Origin: Geodermatophilus tzadiensis | GTDB lineage: Bacteria; Actinomycetota; Actinomycetes; Mycobacteriales; Geodermatophilaceae | DNA: 64,000 nt | Direction of reading: 5' to 3' | NCBI RefSeq assembly: GCF_003002915.1 | Contig: NZ_PVTG01000020.1 | Span: 1-64,000 of the forward strand | The notes under the pieces: model-generated | What the model saw: the letters and a program-made list of their open reading frames with translations, nothing else | Databases searched by the model: none | Told to the model about the DNA's origin: nothing | In this document: positions 56,451-64,000 of the stretch, one piece after another | Position numbering within the stretch: the first letter of the stretch is position 1 | Layout of the letters: each line of letters opens with the position of its first letter | Made by a program: the position numbers and the translations under genes

Positions 56451-56894
56451 ATGGCTGCACCCGCAGGCAACACCGGCGCCCGCCCGGCCAAGGCCTGGCC
56501 CCAGACCCTCGCGCTCGCGTTCGGGGTCGTCTACCTGCTCGTCGGGATCGTCGGCTTCTTCGTCACCGGCTTCGACAACTTCGCCGACAACGCCCAGGAC
56601 GAGATGCTGCTGATCTTCATGATCAACCCGCTGCACAACATCGTGCACATCGTCATCGGCCTGGCCGGCATCGCCCTGTCGCGCACGCTGGCCGGTGCCC
56701 GCACCTACGGCTGGCTGCTCGCCGTCGGCTACGCCGCCGCCTTCGTCTACGGCCTGATCGCCATCGGTCAGAGCTGGGACTTCCTCAACGTCAACGCCGC
56801 CGACAACGTGCTGCACATCGCCACGGCGATCGTCGGCCTGGTCATCGCGCTGGGCCCCGTCAACGACCGGGTCGCGCGCCCGTCGCGCGCCTAG
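56451..56894 (+). CDS. DUF4383 membrane protein
   Basis: A 147-residue protein with four hydrophobic segments ([64 protein letters not shown]). The [13 protein letters not shown] and [10 protein letters not shown] motifs identify DUF4383, common in actinobacteria and of unknown role. ATG 56451 is preceded by ACTCGGAGGACCCAG, a good ribosome site. A hairpin follows the stop. Confidence 0.87.
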   Translation: MAAPAGNTGARPAKAWPQTLALAFGVVYLLVGIVGFFVTGFDNFADNAQDEMLLIFMINPLHNIVHIVIGLAGIALSRTLAGARTYGWLLAVGYAAAFVYGLIAIGQSWDFLNVNAADNVLHIATAIVGLVIALGPVNDRVARPSRA

Positions 56895-56916
56895 GGACGA
56901 CCCTCGCCAGGTCACC

Positions 56917-56951
56917 AGGAGCCGGGCACCCGGGACGGGTTCCCGGCTCCT
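56917..56951 (+). terminator. Terminator after DUF4383 gene
   Basis: Stem AGGAGCCGGG-c-ACC / GGT-t-CCCGGCTCCT with a single mismatch and a short loop, 22 bases after the stop. It separates the DUF4383 gene from the acyl-CoA dehydrogenase gene. Confidence 0.75.
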
Positions 56952-57030
56952 CGTGTGCGGGCCGCGACGGGAGCGGAACGGGGACGACCCCGGCGCGACG
57001 GCGGGGGCGCAGCGGTCTACCTTCCGGACC

Positions 57031-58242
57031 ATGGACTTCGCCCTCTCCGCCCGAGCCGAGGACGTCTGCGGCCGGATGTGGGACTTCATGCGTGAGCAGG
57101 TCTTCCCCGCCGAGCCGGTCTACGACGCCTGGCGCACCGAACGCGGTCACGACGACCACGGACACCCCCCGGTCCTGGAGGACCTCAAGAAGGAGGCCCG
57201 CGCGCGGGGCCTCTGGAACCTGTTCCACCACGAGCTCGGCGGCCTGAGCAACCTCGAGTACGCCTCGGTCGCCGAGATCATGGGCTGGTCGCCGGTCATC
57301 GCCCCCGAGGCCACCAACTGCGGTGCGCCCGACACGGGCAACATGGAGACGCTCATGCTGTTCGGCACGCCCGAGCAGAAGCAGCGCTGGCTCGACCCGC
57401 TCCTCGAGGGCGAGATCCGCTCCGGCTTCGCGATGACCGAGCCCGACGTGGCCTCCTCCGACGCCCGCAACATCCAGACCTCGATCGTGCGCGACGGTGA
57501 CGAGTACGTGATCAACGGCCGCAAGTGGTGGACCTCGGGTGCCGCCGACGAGCGGTGCCAGGTCTTCATCGTCATGGGCAAGACCGACCCGGAGGGCGCG
57601 CCGCACCGGCAGCAGTCGATGGTGCTCGTCCCCCGCGACACCCCCGGCCTGGAGATCATCCGGCACCTGCCGGTGTTCGGGTACCAGGACCAGCACGGCC
57701 ACTCCGAGCTGCGCTTCACCGACGTCCGCGTCCCGGTGTCGAACATCCTGGCCGGCGAGGGCGACGGCTTCATGATCGCCCAGGCCCGGCTCGGCCCCGG
57801 CCGCATCCACCACTGCATGCGCGCCATCGGCATGGCCGAGCGTGCGCTCATGCTCATGGTGGAGCGGTCCAAGCAGAGGGTCGCCTTCGGCCGGCCGCTG
57901 GCCGAGCAGGGCACCGTGCGCGAGGCGATCGCGCTGTCCCGCATGGAGATCGACCAGGCCCGGCTCTACGTGCTCAAGACCGCGGACCTGATCGACAAGT
58001 ACGGCGCCAAGGGCGCCCGCACCGAGATCTCGGCCATCAAGGTCGCCGCGCCGCGGGTCGCCCTCGACGTCATCGACCGGGCCATCCAGGTGCACGGCGG
58101 CGCCGGCGTCAGCAACGACACCGTGCTGGCCCGCTTCTACGCCAGCGCCCGGACGCTGCGGATCGTCGACGGCCCCGACGCCGTGCACGTCCGCGGGGTG
58201 GCCAAGGAGGAGCTCGCCCGCGAGCGCCCCTGGATCGGCTGA
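57031..58242 (+). CDS. Acyl-CoA dehydrogenase
   Basis: A 403-residue FAD-dependent acyl-CoA dehydrogenase. The FAD/substrate region [19 protein letters not shown], strand [12 protein letters not shown] and the C-terminal signature [12 protein letters not shown] followed by [23 protein letters not shown] match the ACAD11/FadE-like group. It introduces a double bond into acyl-CoA, passing electrons to ETF. ATG 57031 begins [19 protein letters not shown]. It could continue the fate of acyl-CoA formed by the synthetase at 20231, though they are 37 kb apart. A perfect terminator follows. Confidence 0.92.
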   Translation: MDFALSARAEDVCGRMWDFMREQVFPAEPVYDAWRTERGHDDHGHPPVLEDLKKEARARGLWNLFHHELGGLSNLEYASVAEIMGWSPVIAPEATNCGAPDTGNMETLMLFGTPEQKQRWLDPLLEGEIRSGFAMTEPDVASSDARNIQTSIVRDGDEYVINGRKWWTSGAADERCQVFIVMGKTDPEGAPHRQQSMVLVPRDTPGLEIIRHLPVFGYQDQHGHSELRFTDVRVPVSNILAGEGDGFMIAQARLGPGRIHHCMRAIGMAERALMLMVERSKQRVAFGRPLAEQGTVREAIALSRMEIDQARLYVLKTADLIDKYGAKGARTEISAIKVAAPRVALDVIDRAIQVHGGAGVSNDTVLARFYASARTLRIVDGPDAVHVRGVAKEELARERPWIG

Positions 58243-58256
58243 CCGGGCACGACGGA

Positions 58257-58295
58257 CGACGGGGCCGCCACCCACCGCGGGTGGCGGCCCCGTCG
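58257..58295. terminator. Bidirectional terminator, 17-bp stem
   Basis: CGACGGGGCCGCCACCC / GGGTGGCGGCCCCGTCG, perfect, loop of five bases, between the convergent acyl-CoA dehydrogenase and small-protein genes. Confidence 0.85.
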
Positions 58296-58311
58296 CGCGT
58301 CCGCGGCGCGG

Positions 58312-58512
58312 TCAGGGGCTGAGCGTCGTCCCGAAGGAGCCGCCGGCCAGCTTGGCCATCAGCTGGGTGCGGTCGAGGCCGACGGCCGACAGCGCGTCGG
58401 CGTCGCGGTCGGTGTCGATCTCGTCGGACAGCCGGCTCTCCACCGCGTCGGCCGTGTCGTTGTCGCCCTCGGTGCGCAGCACCTTCACGAGTTCCTGCTT
58501 GTCGAGCTTCAC
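58312..58512 (-). CDS. Conserved small protein, paralogue of 16224-16454
   Basis: A 66-residue acidic protein: MKLDKQELVKVLRTEGDN..., then EIDTDRDADALSAVGLDRTQ. It aligns without gaps over about 58 residues with the small protein at 16.2 kb, keeping DK, LR, GD, (V/I)DTD, L-x-GL and GG at the same positions, but lacks the Gly-rich tail. GTG 58512 has GGAGG seven bases upstream. Function unknown. Having two divergent copies within the window suggests a family with a distinct role for each. Confidence 0.78.
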   Translation of the reverse strand: MKLDKQELVKVLRTEGDNDTADAVESRLSDEIDTDRDADALSAVGLDRTQLMAKLAGGSFGTTLSP

Positions 58513-58735
58513 GCGCTTCCTCCGTCCGTCGTGGGCCCACCGTCCCCCGGAGTGTGGTGCGGCCCACCCACCGGGGCAAACGATCGCGCCGGACACGCCG
58601 CGCCGACCTGCGCCGACGCCCTCCCCCGACGGCGTCGACCGCGGCGCCGCGGAGGCCCCCACGGCGGCCCTCCCGGTCCTACCGTGGCCCCTCCGGCCAC
58701 CGGGGCCGGGCCCGACACGTCCGACGGGGGACGCC

Positions 58736-59947
58736 ATGAGCCAGCCGCCCGGAGCCCCGCCCTGGGGCCAGCCACCCGCGACGCCGGGGTGGGGCCAGCA
58801 ACCCCCGCCGTCGTGGGGACAGCAGCAGGCACCCCCGTCCTGGGGCCAGCAGCCCCCGCCCGCGTGGGGCCGGCACCCCGCCGGGCCGCCGCCGTGGCCG
58901 CCGGCGGCACCGACCGCGGTGCCGCCCCCCGCACCCCGCCGGTCGCGCCGCGGGCTGTGGATCGGCCTCGGCGCCGCGCTGCTCGCGCTCGTCGTCGCGG
59001 CCGGCGTGGTCGTCTTCCTGCTGACCCGCCCGGTCGACCCGCCCACCGGCGTGACCGCCGAGCTGCAGGACGACGGCGTCGCCGTCCGCTGGGACGCCGT
59101 CGAGGGCGCCACGGGCTACGAGGTGCGCCGGGACGACGACGTCCTGGGCACCACGAGCGGGACCAGCTACGTGGACGGCGAGGCCGCCAGCGGCACCGAG
59201 TACCGCTACTCGGTCACCGCGCTGGAGGACGGCGACCGCTCCGAGCCGGTGCCGGCCCAGGACCCGGTGGTGACGCCGGTCGCCCCGCCCGCCTCCATCA
59301 CGCTGACCACCGACGGCCCCGACGTCCTCGTCGAGTGGGATCCCGTCACCGGCGCCGACGCCTACGAGGTCCGCCGGGACGGCACCGTCCTGGCCACCGA
59401 CCTTCCCGACGCCTCCTACCGCGACGCCGGCGTCCCGCTGGGCGACCACACCTGGCAGGTCACCGCGGTCGACCGGGACGGCGCCGGCAGCACCGCAGAC
59501 ATCCGGAGCGCGTCGTTCTTCACCCAGGGCCCCTGGCAGGAGGCGTACGCGCTGGCCGCGGCCTTCCCCGACCTGCTGCCGGCCGAGCCCGGCGGCCTGG
59601 GCTGGTCGGACGGCACCTGCGACCGGGCGCCGGCCGAGGGCGTGCAGGCGTTCGTCGTCTGCACCTACCCCACCGGCGTGTACGTCGAGATCAGCCAGTT
59701 CGCCGACCGCGGGCAGTGGCAGGCGCGCCTGGACGCCGCGGCGGCCGGCAGCACCGGCCCGGGCACCTGGGCCTACGGCGACGGGCCGGCCGAGGGCGAC
59801 CTGCTGGAGAGCCCCGAGGGCGGGCTGGCCTGGAAGTACCTGACCTTCTACGCCGAGGACCGGTCGCTCTACGGCATCTACGTGGCCTGGGAGGGCCACA
59901 CGCAGGACGAGATCGACGACGCCTGGTTCACCGAGGCGCCCTTCTGA
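58736..59947 (+). CDS. FN3-domain membrane protein
   Basis: A 403-residue membrane-anchored protein. The first 70 residues are Pro/Gln/Trp-rich repeats (PPSWGQQ, TPGWGQQ), cytoplasmic; one membrane helix follows (LWIGLGAALLALVVAAGVVV), then two fibronectin type III-like domains (VTAELQDDGVAVRWDAVEGA and ITLTTDGPDVLVEWDPVTGA) and a C-terminal globular domain with two Cys. The short Pro-rich repeats resemble those of actinobacterial membrane proteins of unknown role. ATG 58736; ribosome site weak (GGGGGACGCC). Confidence 0.82.
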   Translation: MSQPPGAPPWGQPPATPGWGQQPPPSWGQQQAPPSWGQQPPPAWGRHPAGPPPWPPAAPTAVPPPAPRRSRRGLWIGLGAALLALVVAAGVVVFLLTRPVDPPTGVTAELQDDGVAVRWDAVEGATGYEVRRDDDVLGTTSGTSYVDGEAASGTEYRYSVTALEDGDRSEPVPAQDPVVTPVAPPASITLTTDGPDVLVEWDPVTGADAYEVRRDGTVLATDLPDASYRDAGVPLGDHTWQVTAVDRDGAGSTADIRSASFFTQGPWQEAYALAAAFPDLLPAEPGGLGWSDGTCDRAPAEGVQAFVVCTYPTGVYVEISQFADRGQWQARLDAAAAGSTGPGTWAYGDGPAEGDLLESPEGGLAWKYLTFYAEDRSLYGIYVAWEGHTQDEIDDAWFTEAPF

Positions 59948-59996
59948 CGTCCGCCGCGGCACCCGCGGACGCGCCGGCCGGGCGGCCGGCCGGCGC

Positions 59997-60191
59997 TCAG
60001 CGGGCGCGGGACCGGCGCAGCAGCATCGCGCCCGCGCCGAGCAGCGCGGCGGCCAGCACGAGCTGGCCGGCCCCGACCCCCGCCCGCCCGCTGCCGAACC
60101 AGGTCGGCGAGCTGACCAGCAGCACCGCGCCGATGCCCAGCACCAGCAGCGCCACCAGCCGCTCGCGCCGCGCGTCCCGTGGGGTGCCCAT
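59997..60191 (-). CDS. Small two-helix membrane protein
   Basis: A 64-residue protein with two hydrophobic segments (LVALLVLGIGAVLLVS and LVLAAALLGAGAML) flanked by basic residues, ending LRRSRAR. No family is recognised. ATG 60191 is preceded by GGAGGCGGC. It is convergent with the FN3 gene and divergent from the ArsR gene. Confidence 0.65.
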   Translation of the reverse strand: MGTPRDARRERLVALLVLGIGAVLLVSSPTWFGSGRAGVGAGQLVLAAALLGAGAMLLRRSRAR

Positions 60192-60305
60192 GCCGCCTCC
60201 GCTCCCGCCGGGACCGGTCCCCGGCTGCCGACGAGCCAACCAGACGGCCGTCCCCGGAAGCCGGTGGCCTCGACAGGCAAGCCGACACTTGCGTATGGTG
60301 CCGCC

Positions 60306-60602
60306 GTGGGCGACGTGTTCCGGGCCCTCGCCGACCCGACCCGGCGTGCTCTGCTCGACGAGCTGCAGGAGCGGGACGGCCAGACGCTGTTCGAGCTGTG
60401 CACCCGGCTGACCGTGCGGCACGGGGTGGGCTCGTCGCGGCAGGCCGTCTCGCAGCACCTGGAGGTCCTCGAGCAGGCCGGCCTGGTCCGGACCCGGCGG
60501 GAGGGTCGCTACAAGTTCCACCACCTGGACACCTCGCCGCTGCGCGCCATCACCCGGAGATGGCGCACCGACCCCGAGGAGGGCCCGTGCGGATCACCCT
60601 GA
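60306..60602 (+). CDS. ArsR-family transcriptional regulator
   Basis: A 98-residue winged-helix regulator. VGDVFRALADPTRRALLDEL is the classic ArsR start and SSRQAVSQHLEVLEQAGLVR is the recognition helix. No Cys metal-site motif is present, so it probably does not sense metals; the SdpR/activator-like branch fits. GTG 60306 is close to a -10-like TATGGT at 60296-60301, so the mRNA may be leaderless. Its end overlaps the start of the VOC gene by 16 bases, implying co-regulation. Confidence 0.87.
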   Translation: MGDVFRALADPTRRALLDELQERDGQTLFELCTRLTVRHGVGSSRQAVSQHLEVLEQAGLVRTRREGRYKFHHLDTSPLRAITRRWRTDPEEGPCGSP

Positions 60603-60970
60603 CCAGCGTCCTGGTCGACGACCAGGACAAGGCGCTGCGCTTCTACACCGAGGTGCTGGGCTTCGTGAAGAAGACCGAGGTCCCGCTGGGCGAGCACCGG
60701 TGGCTGACGGTCGTCTCCCCCGAGGCGCCCGACGGCGTCGAGCTGGTCCTCGAGCCCGACGGGCACCCCGCCGTCCGGCCGTTCAAGGAGGCGCTGGTCG
60801 CCGACGGCATCCCGTTCACGTCCTTCACGGTGGCCGACGTGCCCGCGGAGGTGGCGCGGCTCAAGGCCCTCGGCGTCCGCTTCACCCAGGAGCCGCTCAG
60901 CATGGGACCCGTGACCACCGCCGTCCTCGACGACACCTGCGGCAACCTGCTGCAGATCCAGAGCGCCTGA
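60587..60970 (+). CDS. VOC/glyoxalase superfamily protein
   Basis: A 127-residue vicinal-oxygen-chelate protein: VRITLTSVLVDDQDKALRFY at the start, VELVLEPDGHPAVRP mid and TAVLDDTCGNLLQIQ at the end show the paired beta-alpha-beta-beta-beta units. Function could be glyoxalase-like, dioxygenase-like or resistance. The GTG start has GAGGAGGGCCC upstream and lies inside the arsR gene end, so the ArsR protein probably controls it. Confidence 0.87.
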   Translation: MRITLTSVLVDDQDKALRFYTEVLGFVKKTEVPLGEHRWLTVVSPEAPDGVELVLEPDGHPAVRPFKEALVADGIPFTSFTVADVPAEVARLKALGVRFTQEPLSMGPVTTAVLDDTCGNLLQIQSA

Positions 60971-60980
60971 CGGGGCCCGC

Positions 60981-62567
60981 TCAGCCGGCCTTCGAGGGGG
61001 GCTCCCCCGCGTCCAGGGCCTCCTGGGCGCGGGCCGGGTCGTAGGCGCAGGCGTCGCCGACGTCGGTCGCGGGCGCGGCCGGCGGCGGCTCGGGCGTCTC
61101 CCCTGCGGCGTCGCCCTCCGAGCCGGCCGCCTGGTCCCCCGGGGCGGCGGGCGGCGCGGACGACGCCGGCGCCGCCGGGGCGATCGAGTCCTGCACGATC
61201 TGCCGGATGCGGTCGTAGTCGGGGTAGGCCGGGTCGATCACGCTGTCGTCGAACACGACGCTGCGGATCTCCGCGTCCTTGACCAGGAACGCCAGGTCGA
61301 CGAAGTCGTCGAGCGCGGCCCGCGGGATGTCGGTGCTGACGATGTCCTGCGTCGTCGCGGCGAGCTCCTGGTACTGGTCGAGCAGGGTGATCGGGTCGGC
61401 CTCGTCGATGATCGCCGAGATGGTGCAGCGCTGCCGGTCCATCCGGTCGTAGTCGGTCAGCCCGAAGCGCCCGCGGGCGAACTGCAGGGCCGTGTAGCCG
61501 TCCATGTGCTGGTCCGGGCCCGGCGCGATGTAGTCGTCCGGCAGCTCCTGCCCGGTGATGCCGTTGATCGGCACGTAGTAGTTGACGTTGACCGTGATCC
61601 CGCCGAGGGCGTCGACCAGGCGGCTGAACCCGTCGAGGTTGACCAGCACGAAGTAGTCGAGGTCCAGGCCCAGGGCCTCGCCGACGCCGAGCTTGAGCCA
61701 GTCCGCGCCGGGGTCGTCGGTGGGGCCGAGGACGTCGGGGTGCGCCGCCGGGCCGTTGCGGTAGACGGAGTTGAGCAGGCTCTCGCTCTCGCTGCCGGCG
61801 TCGAAGCCGTCGGGGTAGAGCTCCGCCAGCGGGCTGTCGGCCGGGAACGGCAGGTCCTCGAGGTTGCGGGGCAGGCTGAACAGCGTCGTCGCGCCGGTGT
61901 CGGTGTCGATGCTGGCCACGATCACCGTGTCGGTGCGCACGCCCTCGCGACCCTCGCCGCCGTCGCCGCCGAGCAGCAGCACGTTGACTCGCTCCTTGGT
62001 GCCGAACGGGTCGACGGTGTCGTCGACGGTGGCCGACTGGCGGTCGTCGGCGAACAGGCCGTCGAGCAGGCCCTGCTGGGCCACCGCGGCCTCGCCGACG
62101 CGGAAGGCGGGGTAGGCGACGCCGGCGACCAGGGCGGCCACCAGCAGCGCGCCGACGGCCAGGCGGGGCCGGCTGCTGCGCCGCGGCAGCAGCGAGCGGT
62201 ACCCGGTGACGACGACGGCGGCCCACGCCAGCGCCAGCACGACGAGGGCGACCAGCACCCAGGTCAGCCGGGTGGGGTCGACGGCCAGCCGGGCGGCGGT
62301 GCGCTGCCCGGACGTGGCCAGCCAGACGCCCCCGGCCAGGAGCAGCAGGAAGACCACCAGGACGGCCGCGCCCAGCCGCCGCCGGCCCGAGGCCAGGAAG
62401 GCGGTACCGGGGACGACGGCGTTGACCACCGTCAGACCCAGGACGGCGGCCAGCGACCGCCGCTCGGGACGCTCGCCACGGCGACGGCCCGACCGGTCCC
62501 CTCCCGCGGCGGGCACCGGTGGCAGGGCCGGGGCGTCGCCGATCGGGCGGGTGAGGTCGTCGCTCAC
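60981..62567 (-). CDS. LytR-CpsA-Psr (LCP) family ligase
   Basis: A 528-residue LCP protein. A basic N-terminus precedes about four membrane segments (residues 45-165), and the LCP catalytic domain covers about 190-430: GEALGLDLDYFVLVNLDGF, ALGGITVNVNYYVP, GYTALQFARGRFGLTDYDR with the active-site Arg/Asp. The C-terminus is Pro/Ala-rich. LCP enzymes attach arabinogalactan- or teichoic-type polymers to peptidoglycan. It has more membrane helices than the single anchor of a simple LCP. Start GTG 62567. Confidence 0.9.
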   Translation of the reverse strand: MSDDLTRPIGDAPALPPVPAAGGDRSGRRRGERPERRSLAAVLGLTVVNAVVPGTAFLASGRRRLGAAVLVVFLLLLAGGVWLATSGQRTAARLAVDPTRLTWVLVALVVLALAWAAVVVTGYRSLLPRRSSRPRLAVGALLVAALVAGVAYPAFRVGEAAVAQQGLLDGLFADDRQSATVDDTVDPFGTKERVNVLLLGGDGGEGREGVRTDTVIVASIDTDTGATTLFSLPRNLEDLPFPADSPLAELYPDGFDAGSESESLLNSVYRNGPAAHPDVLGPTDDPGADWLKLGVGEALGLDLDYFVLVNLDGFSRLVDALGGITVNVNYYVPINGITGQELPDDYIAPGPDQHMDGYTALQFARGRFGLTDYDRMDRQRCTISAIIDEADPITLLDQYQELAATTQDIVSTDIPRAALDDFVDLAFLVKDAEIRSVVFDDSVIDPAYPDYDRIRQIVQDSIAPAAPASSAPPAAPGDQAAGSEGDAAGETPEPPPAAPATDVGDACAYDPARAQEALDAGEPPSKAG

Positions 62568-62755
62568 CGGCGCACCCGTCGGGGGGTGCCGGTCATCGCG
62601 TCGTCCGGACGGTGGTCACCCGGTCATCCTCCCACTGGTCCCTGGCAGTCACCGGGGCTGCGTACCCCGCGAAAGCGCAGGTCACCCGGCGGGACGGAAC
62701 GCCGGTCCCCACCCGCGCCGGACGCCGCGGACTCCGCCCCATAGGGTCGGAGGCC

Positions 62756-63565
62756 GTGCGCCTCGCGACGTGGAACGTCAACTCCATCCGCACCCGCGCC
62801 GACCGGGTGGCCGCCTGGCTGCAGCGTCGCGACGTCGACGTCCTGGCGCTGCAGGAGACCAAGTGCCGCGACGACCAGTTCCCGGAGGCGCGCTTCCGGG
62901 ACCTGGGCTACGAGGTGGCGCACGTGGGCCACTCGCAGTGGAACGGCGTCGCCGTCCTGTCCCGGGTCGGCCTGAGCGACGTCGAGGTCGGCTTCCCGGG
63001 GATGCCCACGTGGGCGGCCAAGGAGGGCGCCGACCCGACCGCGGAGGCCCGCGCGCTGGGCGCCACCTGCGGGGGGGTGCGGGTGTGGAGCCTGTACGTG
63101 CCCAACGGCCGGGCGCTGGGCGACCCGCACTACGACTACAAGCTCGAGTGGCTGGCCGCGCTGCGCACCGCGGCCGGCGGCTGGCTGGCCGCCGACGCCG
63201 CCGCGCAGGTGGCGCTGGTCGGCGACTGGAACATCGCCCCGCAGGACGACGACGTCTGGGACATGAGCGTCTTCGCGCACTCCACGCACGTCACCGAGCC
63301 CGAGCGCGCGGCGTTCCGGGCCGTCGTCGAGACCGGGTACGCCGACGTGGTCCGGCCGCTCGCGCCCGGCCCCGGCGTCTACACCTACTGGGACTACACG
63401 CAGCTGCGCTTCCCGCGCCGCGAGGGCATGCGGATCGACTTCGTGCTCGGGACGCCGGCGCTGGCCGGCCGGGTCACGAACGCCCTGATCGACCGCGAGG
63501 AGCGCAAGGGGAAGGGCGCCAGCGACCACGCCCCCGTGGTGGTCGAGCTGTCCGACCAGCCGTAG
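62756..63565 (+). CDS. Exodeoxyribonuclease III (ExoIII/XthA-type)
   Basis: A 269-residue AP endonuclease/3'-exonuclease of the exonuclease-endonuclease-phosphatase fold. RLATWNVNSIRTRADRVAAW, LQETKCRDDQFP, VALVGDWNIAPQDDDVWD, and GASDHAPVVVEL carry the metal and catalytic Asn, Glu, Asp and His. It repairs abasic DNA. GTG 62756 has GGAGG two bases upstream (short spacing). It is divergent from the LCP gene. Confidence 0.92.
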   Translation: MRLATWNVNSIRTRADRVAAWLQRRDVDVLALQETKCRDDQFPEARFRDLGYEVAHVGHSQWNGVAVLSRVGLSDVEVGFPGMPTWAAKEGADPTAEARALGATCGGVRVWSLYVPNGRALGDPHYDYKLEWLAALRTAAGGWLAADAAAQVALVGDWNIAPQDDDVWDMSVFAHSTHVTEPERAAFRAVVETGYADVVRPLAPGPGVYTYWDYTQLRFPRREGMRIDFVLGTPALAGRVTNALIDREERKGKGASDHAPVVVELSDQP

Positions 63566-63600
63566 GGACCAGGGAGGTCCCCGACCAGGCCACCTGGCTC

Positions 63601-63801
63601 GTGGACGTCGGGAGGACCACCTCCTGCGACGCCGAGGGCCTGCGTGTCCTGGCCCGGGCCGAGTCCCTCGCCCGCAGGCAGGGCCGGGCGCTCGTCCTGA
63701 CCGGCGCCCGGCCCTTCCTGGTCCAGCTGCTGGGCCTGGTCGGCCTGCCCCCACTCGTCGACCGGTCCTCGGCAGATCTCGTCCCAGCGCAGTCCCGCTG
63801 A
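63601..63801 (+). pseudogene. Truncated STAS (anti-sigma factor antagonist-like) fragment
   Basis: A frame of 66 residues beginning at GTG 63601 reads VDVGRTTSCDAEGLRVLARA, then GRALVLTGARPFLVQLLGLV, the second half of a STAS domain as in SpoIIAA. The phospho-accepting serine (DSSGL/DASGL) is replaced by Glu in DAEGL. The first strands are missing and no ribosome site or start gives a full domain, so it may be an N-terminally truncated or decayed gene. Reading an upstream frame to 63580 adds a few residues but no start codon. Confidence 0.5.
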
Positions 63802-63916
63802 CGGTGCCGCCGGGCCACCGGCCGGGCGCGCGGGGCTTCGCCCAGCGGGTCACGGCTGCGTAATCTGGGGCGAGGACCGGCCGTCGGCCCGTACCCTCCG
63901 CACTCCAGGAGGCCGT

Positions 63917-64000
63917 GTGTCCATGCCGCAGGCGCAGCCGGGTCTCGTGCAGCGGTCCTCGTTCTCCTCCAGCGACGAGGCGGCGATCACCGAGTTCATC
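63917..64000 (+). CDS. Start of a gene cut by the window end
   Basis: GTG 63917 (or ATG 63923) is preceded by GGAGG at 63908-63912. The first residues read VSMPQAQPGLVQRSSFSSSD, then EAAITEFI, to the window end. The pattern 'FSSSDEAAITEFI' resembles the start of AraC-type regulators that have an N-terminal cupin region, but 28 residues are not enough to be sure. Confidence 0.45.
   Translation, partial: MSMPQAQPGLVQRSSFSSSDEAAITEFI

Noticed and set aside
60290-60305. ATG 60295 as the ArsR start
   Set aside because: It is out of frame with the ArsR protein; GTG 60306 gives the conserved family N-terminus.

Overview
The window is very GC-rich actinobacterial DNA with GTG/TTG starts, many GTGA stop-start overlaps and mycofactocin genes. 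Gene content and style suggest a Geodermatophilaceae-type organism (Blastococcus, Modestobacter or Geodermatophilus). That assignment is inference from gene content, not from a marker gene.

Left part (about 0-31 kb): a mycofactocin and alcohol-oxidation island. After a transposase tail come mftE, an MFS exporter, a pyridoxamine-oxidase-like protein, then mftC-mftB-mftA on the minus strand and a divergent TetR gene (mftR-like). mftD, mftF and mftG are not in the window. Four candidate alcohol dehydrogenases follow: an NDMA-dependent methanol dehydrogenase type (6942-8234), an iron-type ADH in an operon with a sensor kinase and response regulator (16012-12759), and two zinc-type NDMA-dependent ADHs (19028-20155 and 27145-26006). 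Two of them are followed by a strong hairpin and then a MoxR-type ATPase plus VWA protein, in one case as a separate pair with an 18-histidine tail and in the other as a single fused gene. An acyl-CoA synthetase, a GAF-LuxR regulator, nitronate monooxygenase, flavin hydroxylase and sortase E lie between them.

Middle part (about 27-47 kb): molybdenum biology. A third MoxR-VWA pair with XdhC and MOSC proteins looks like a CO-dehydrogenase/xanthine-dehydrogenase maturation operon without its enzyme. Further right are moaA-moaD, mobA-like/moaE, modABC and an HTH-TOBE regulator. Between these are PRC-barrel/DUF2382, DUF3097, aldo/keto reductase, MFS, a secreted protein, two CNNM/HlyC-type membrane proteins and a PAS-GAF-PP2C phosphatase.

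Right part (about 47-64 kb): a MASE1-GGDEF-EAL protein, a DUF2786 protein, a 26-bp tandem array next to a DUF222-HNH endonuclease gene, RecQ helicase, carbamoyltransferase, DUF4383, acyl-CoA dehydrogenase, a small protein paralogous to one at 16.2 kb, an FN3 membrane protein, an ArsR-VOC pair, LCP ligase, exonuclease III, a truncated STAS domain and the first codons of a further gene.

The most notable signals are the repeated dehydrogenase-hairpin-MoxR/VWA arrangement, a covarying dispersed hairpin element that has become the MftB C-terminus, CRP-like palindromes in front of alcohol-metabolism genes, and the array beside the HNH gene. No rRNA, tRNA or CRISPR array was recognised.
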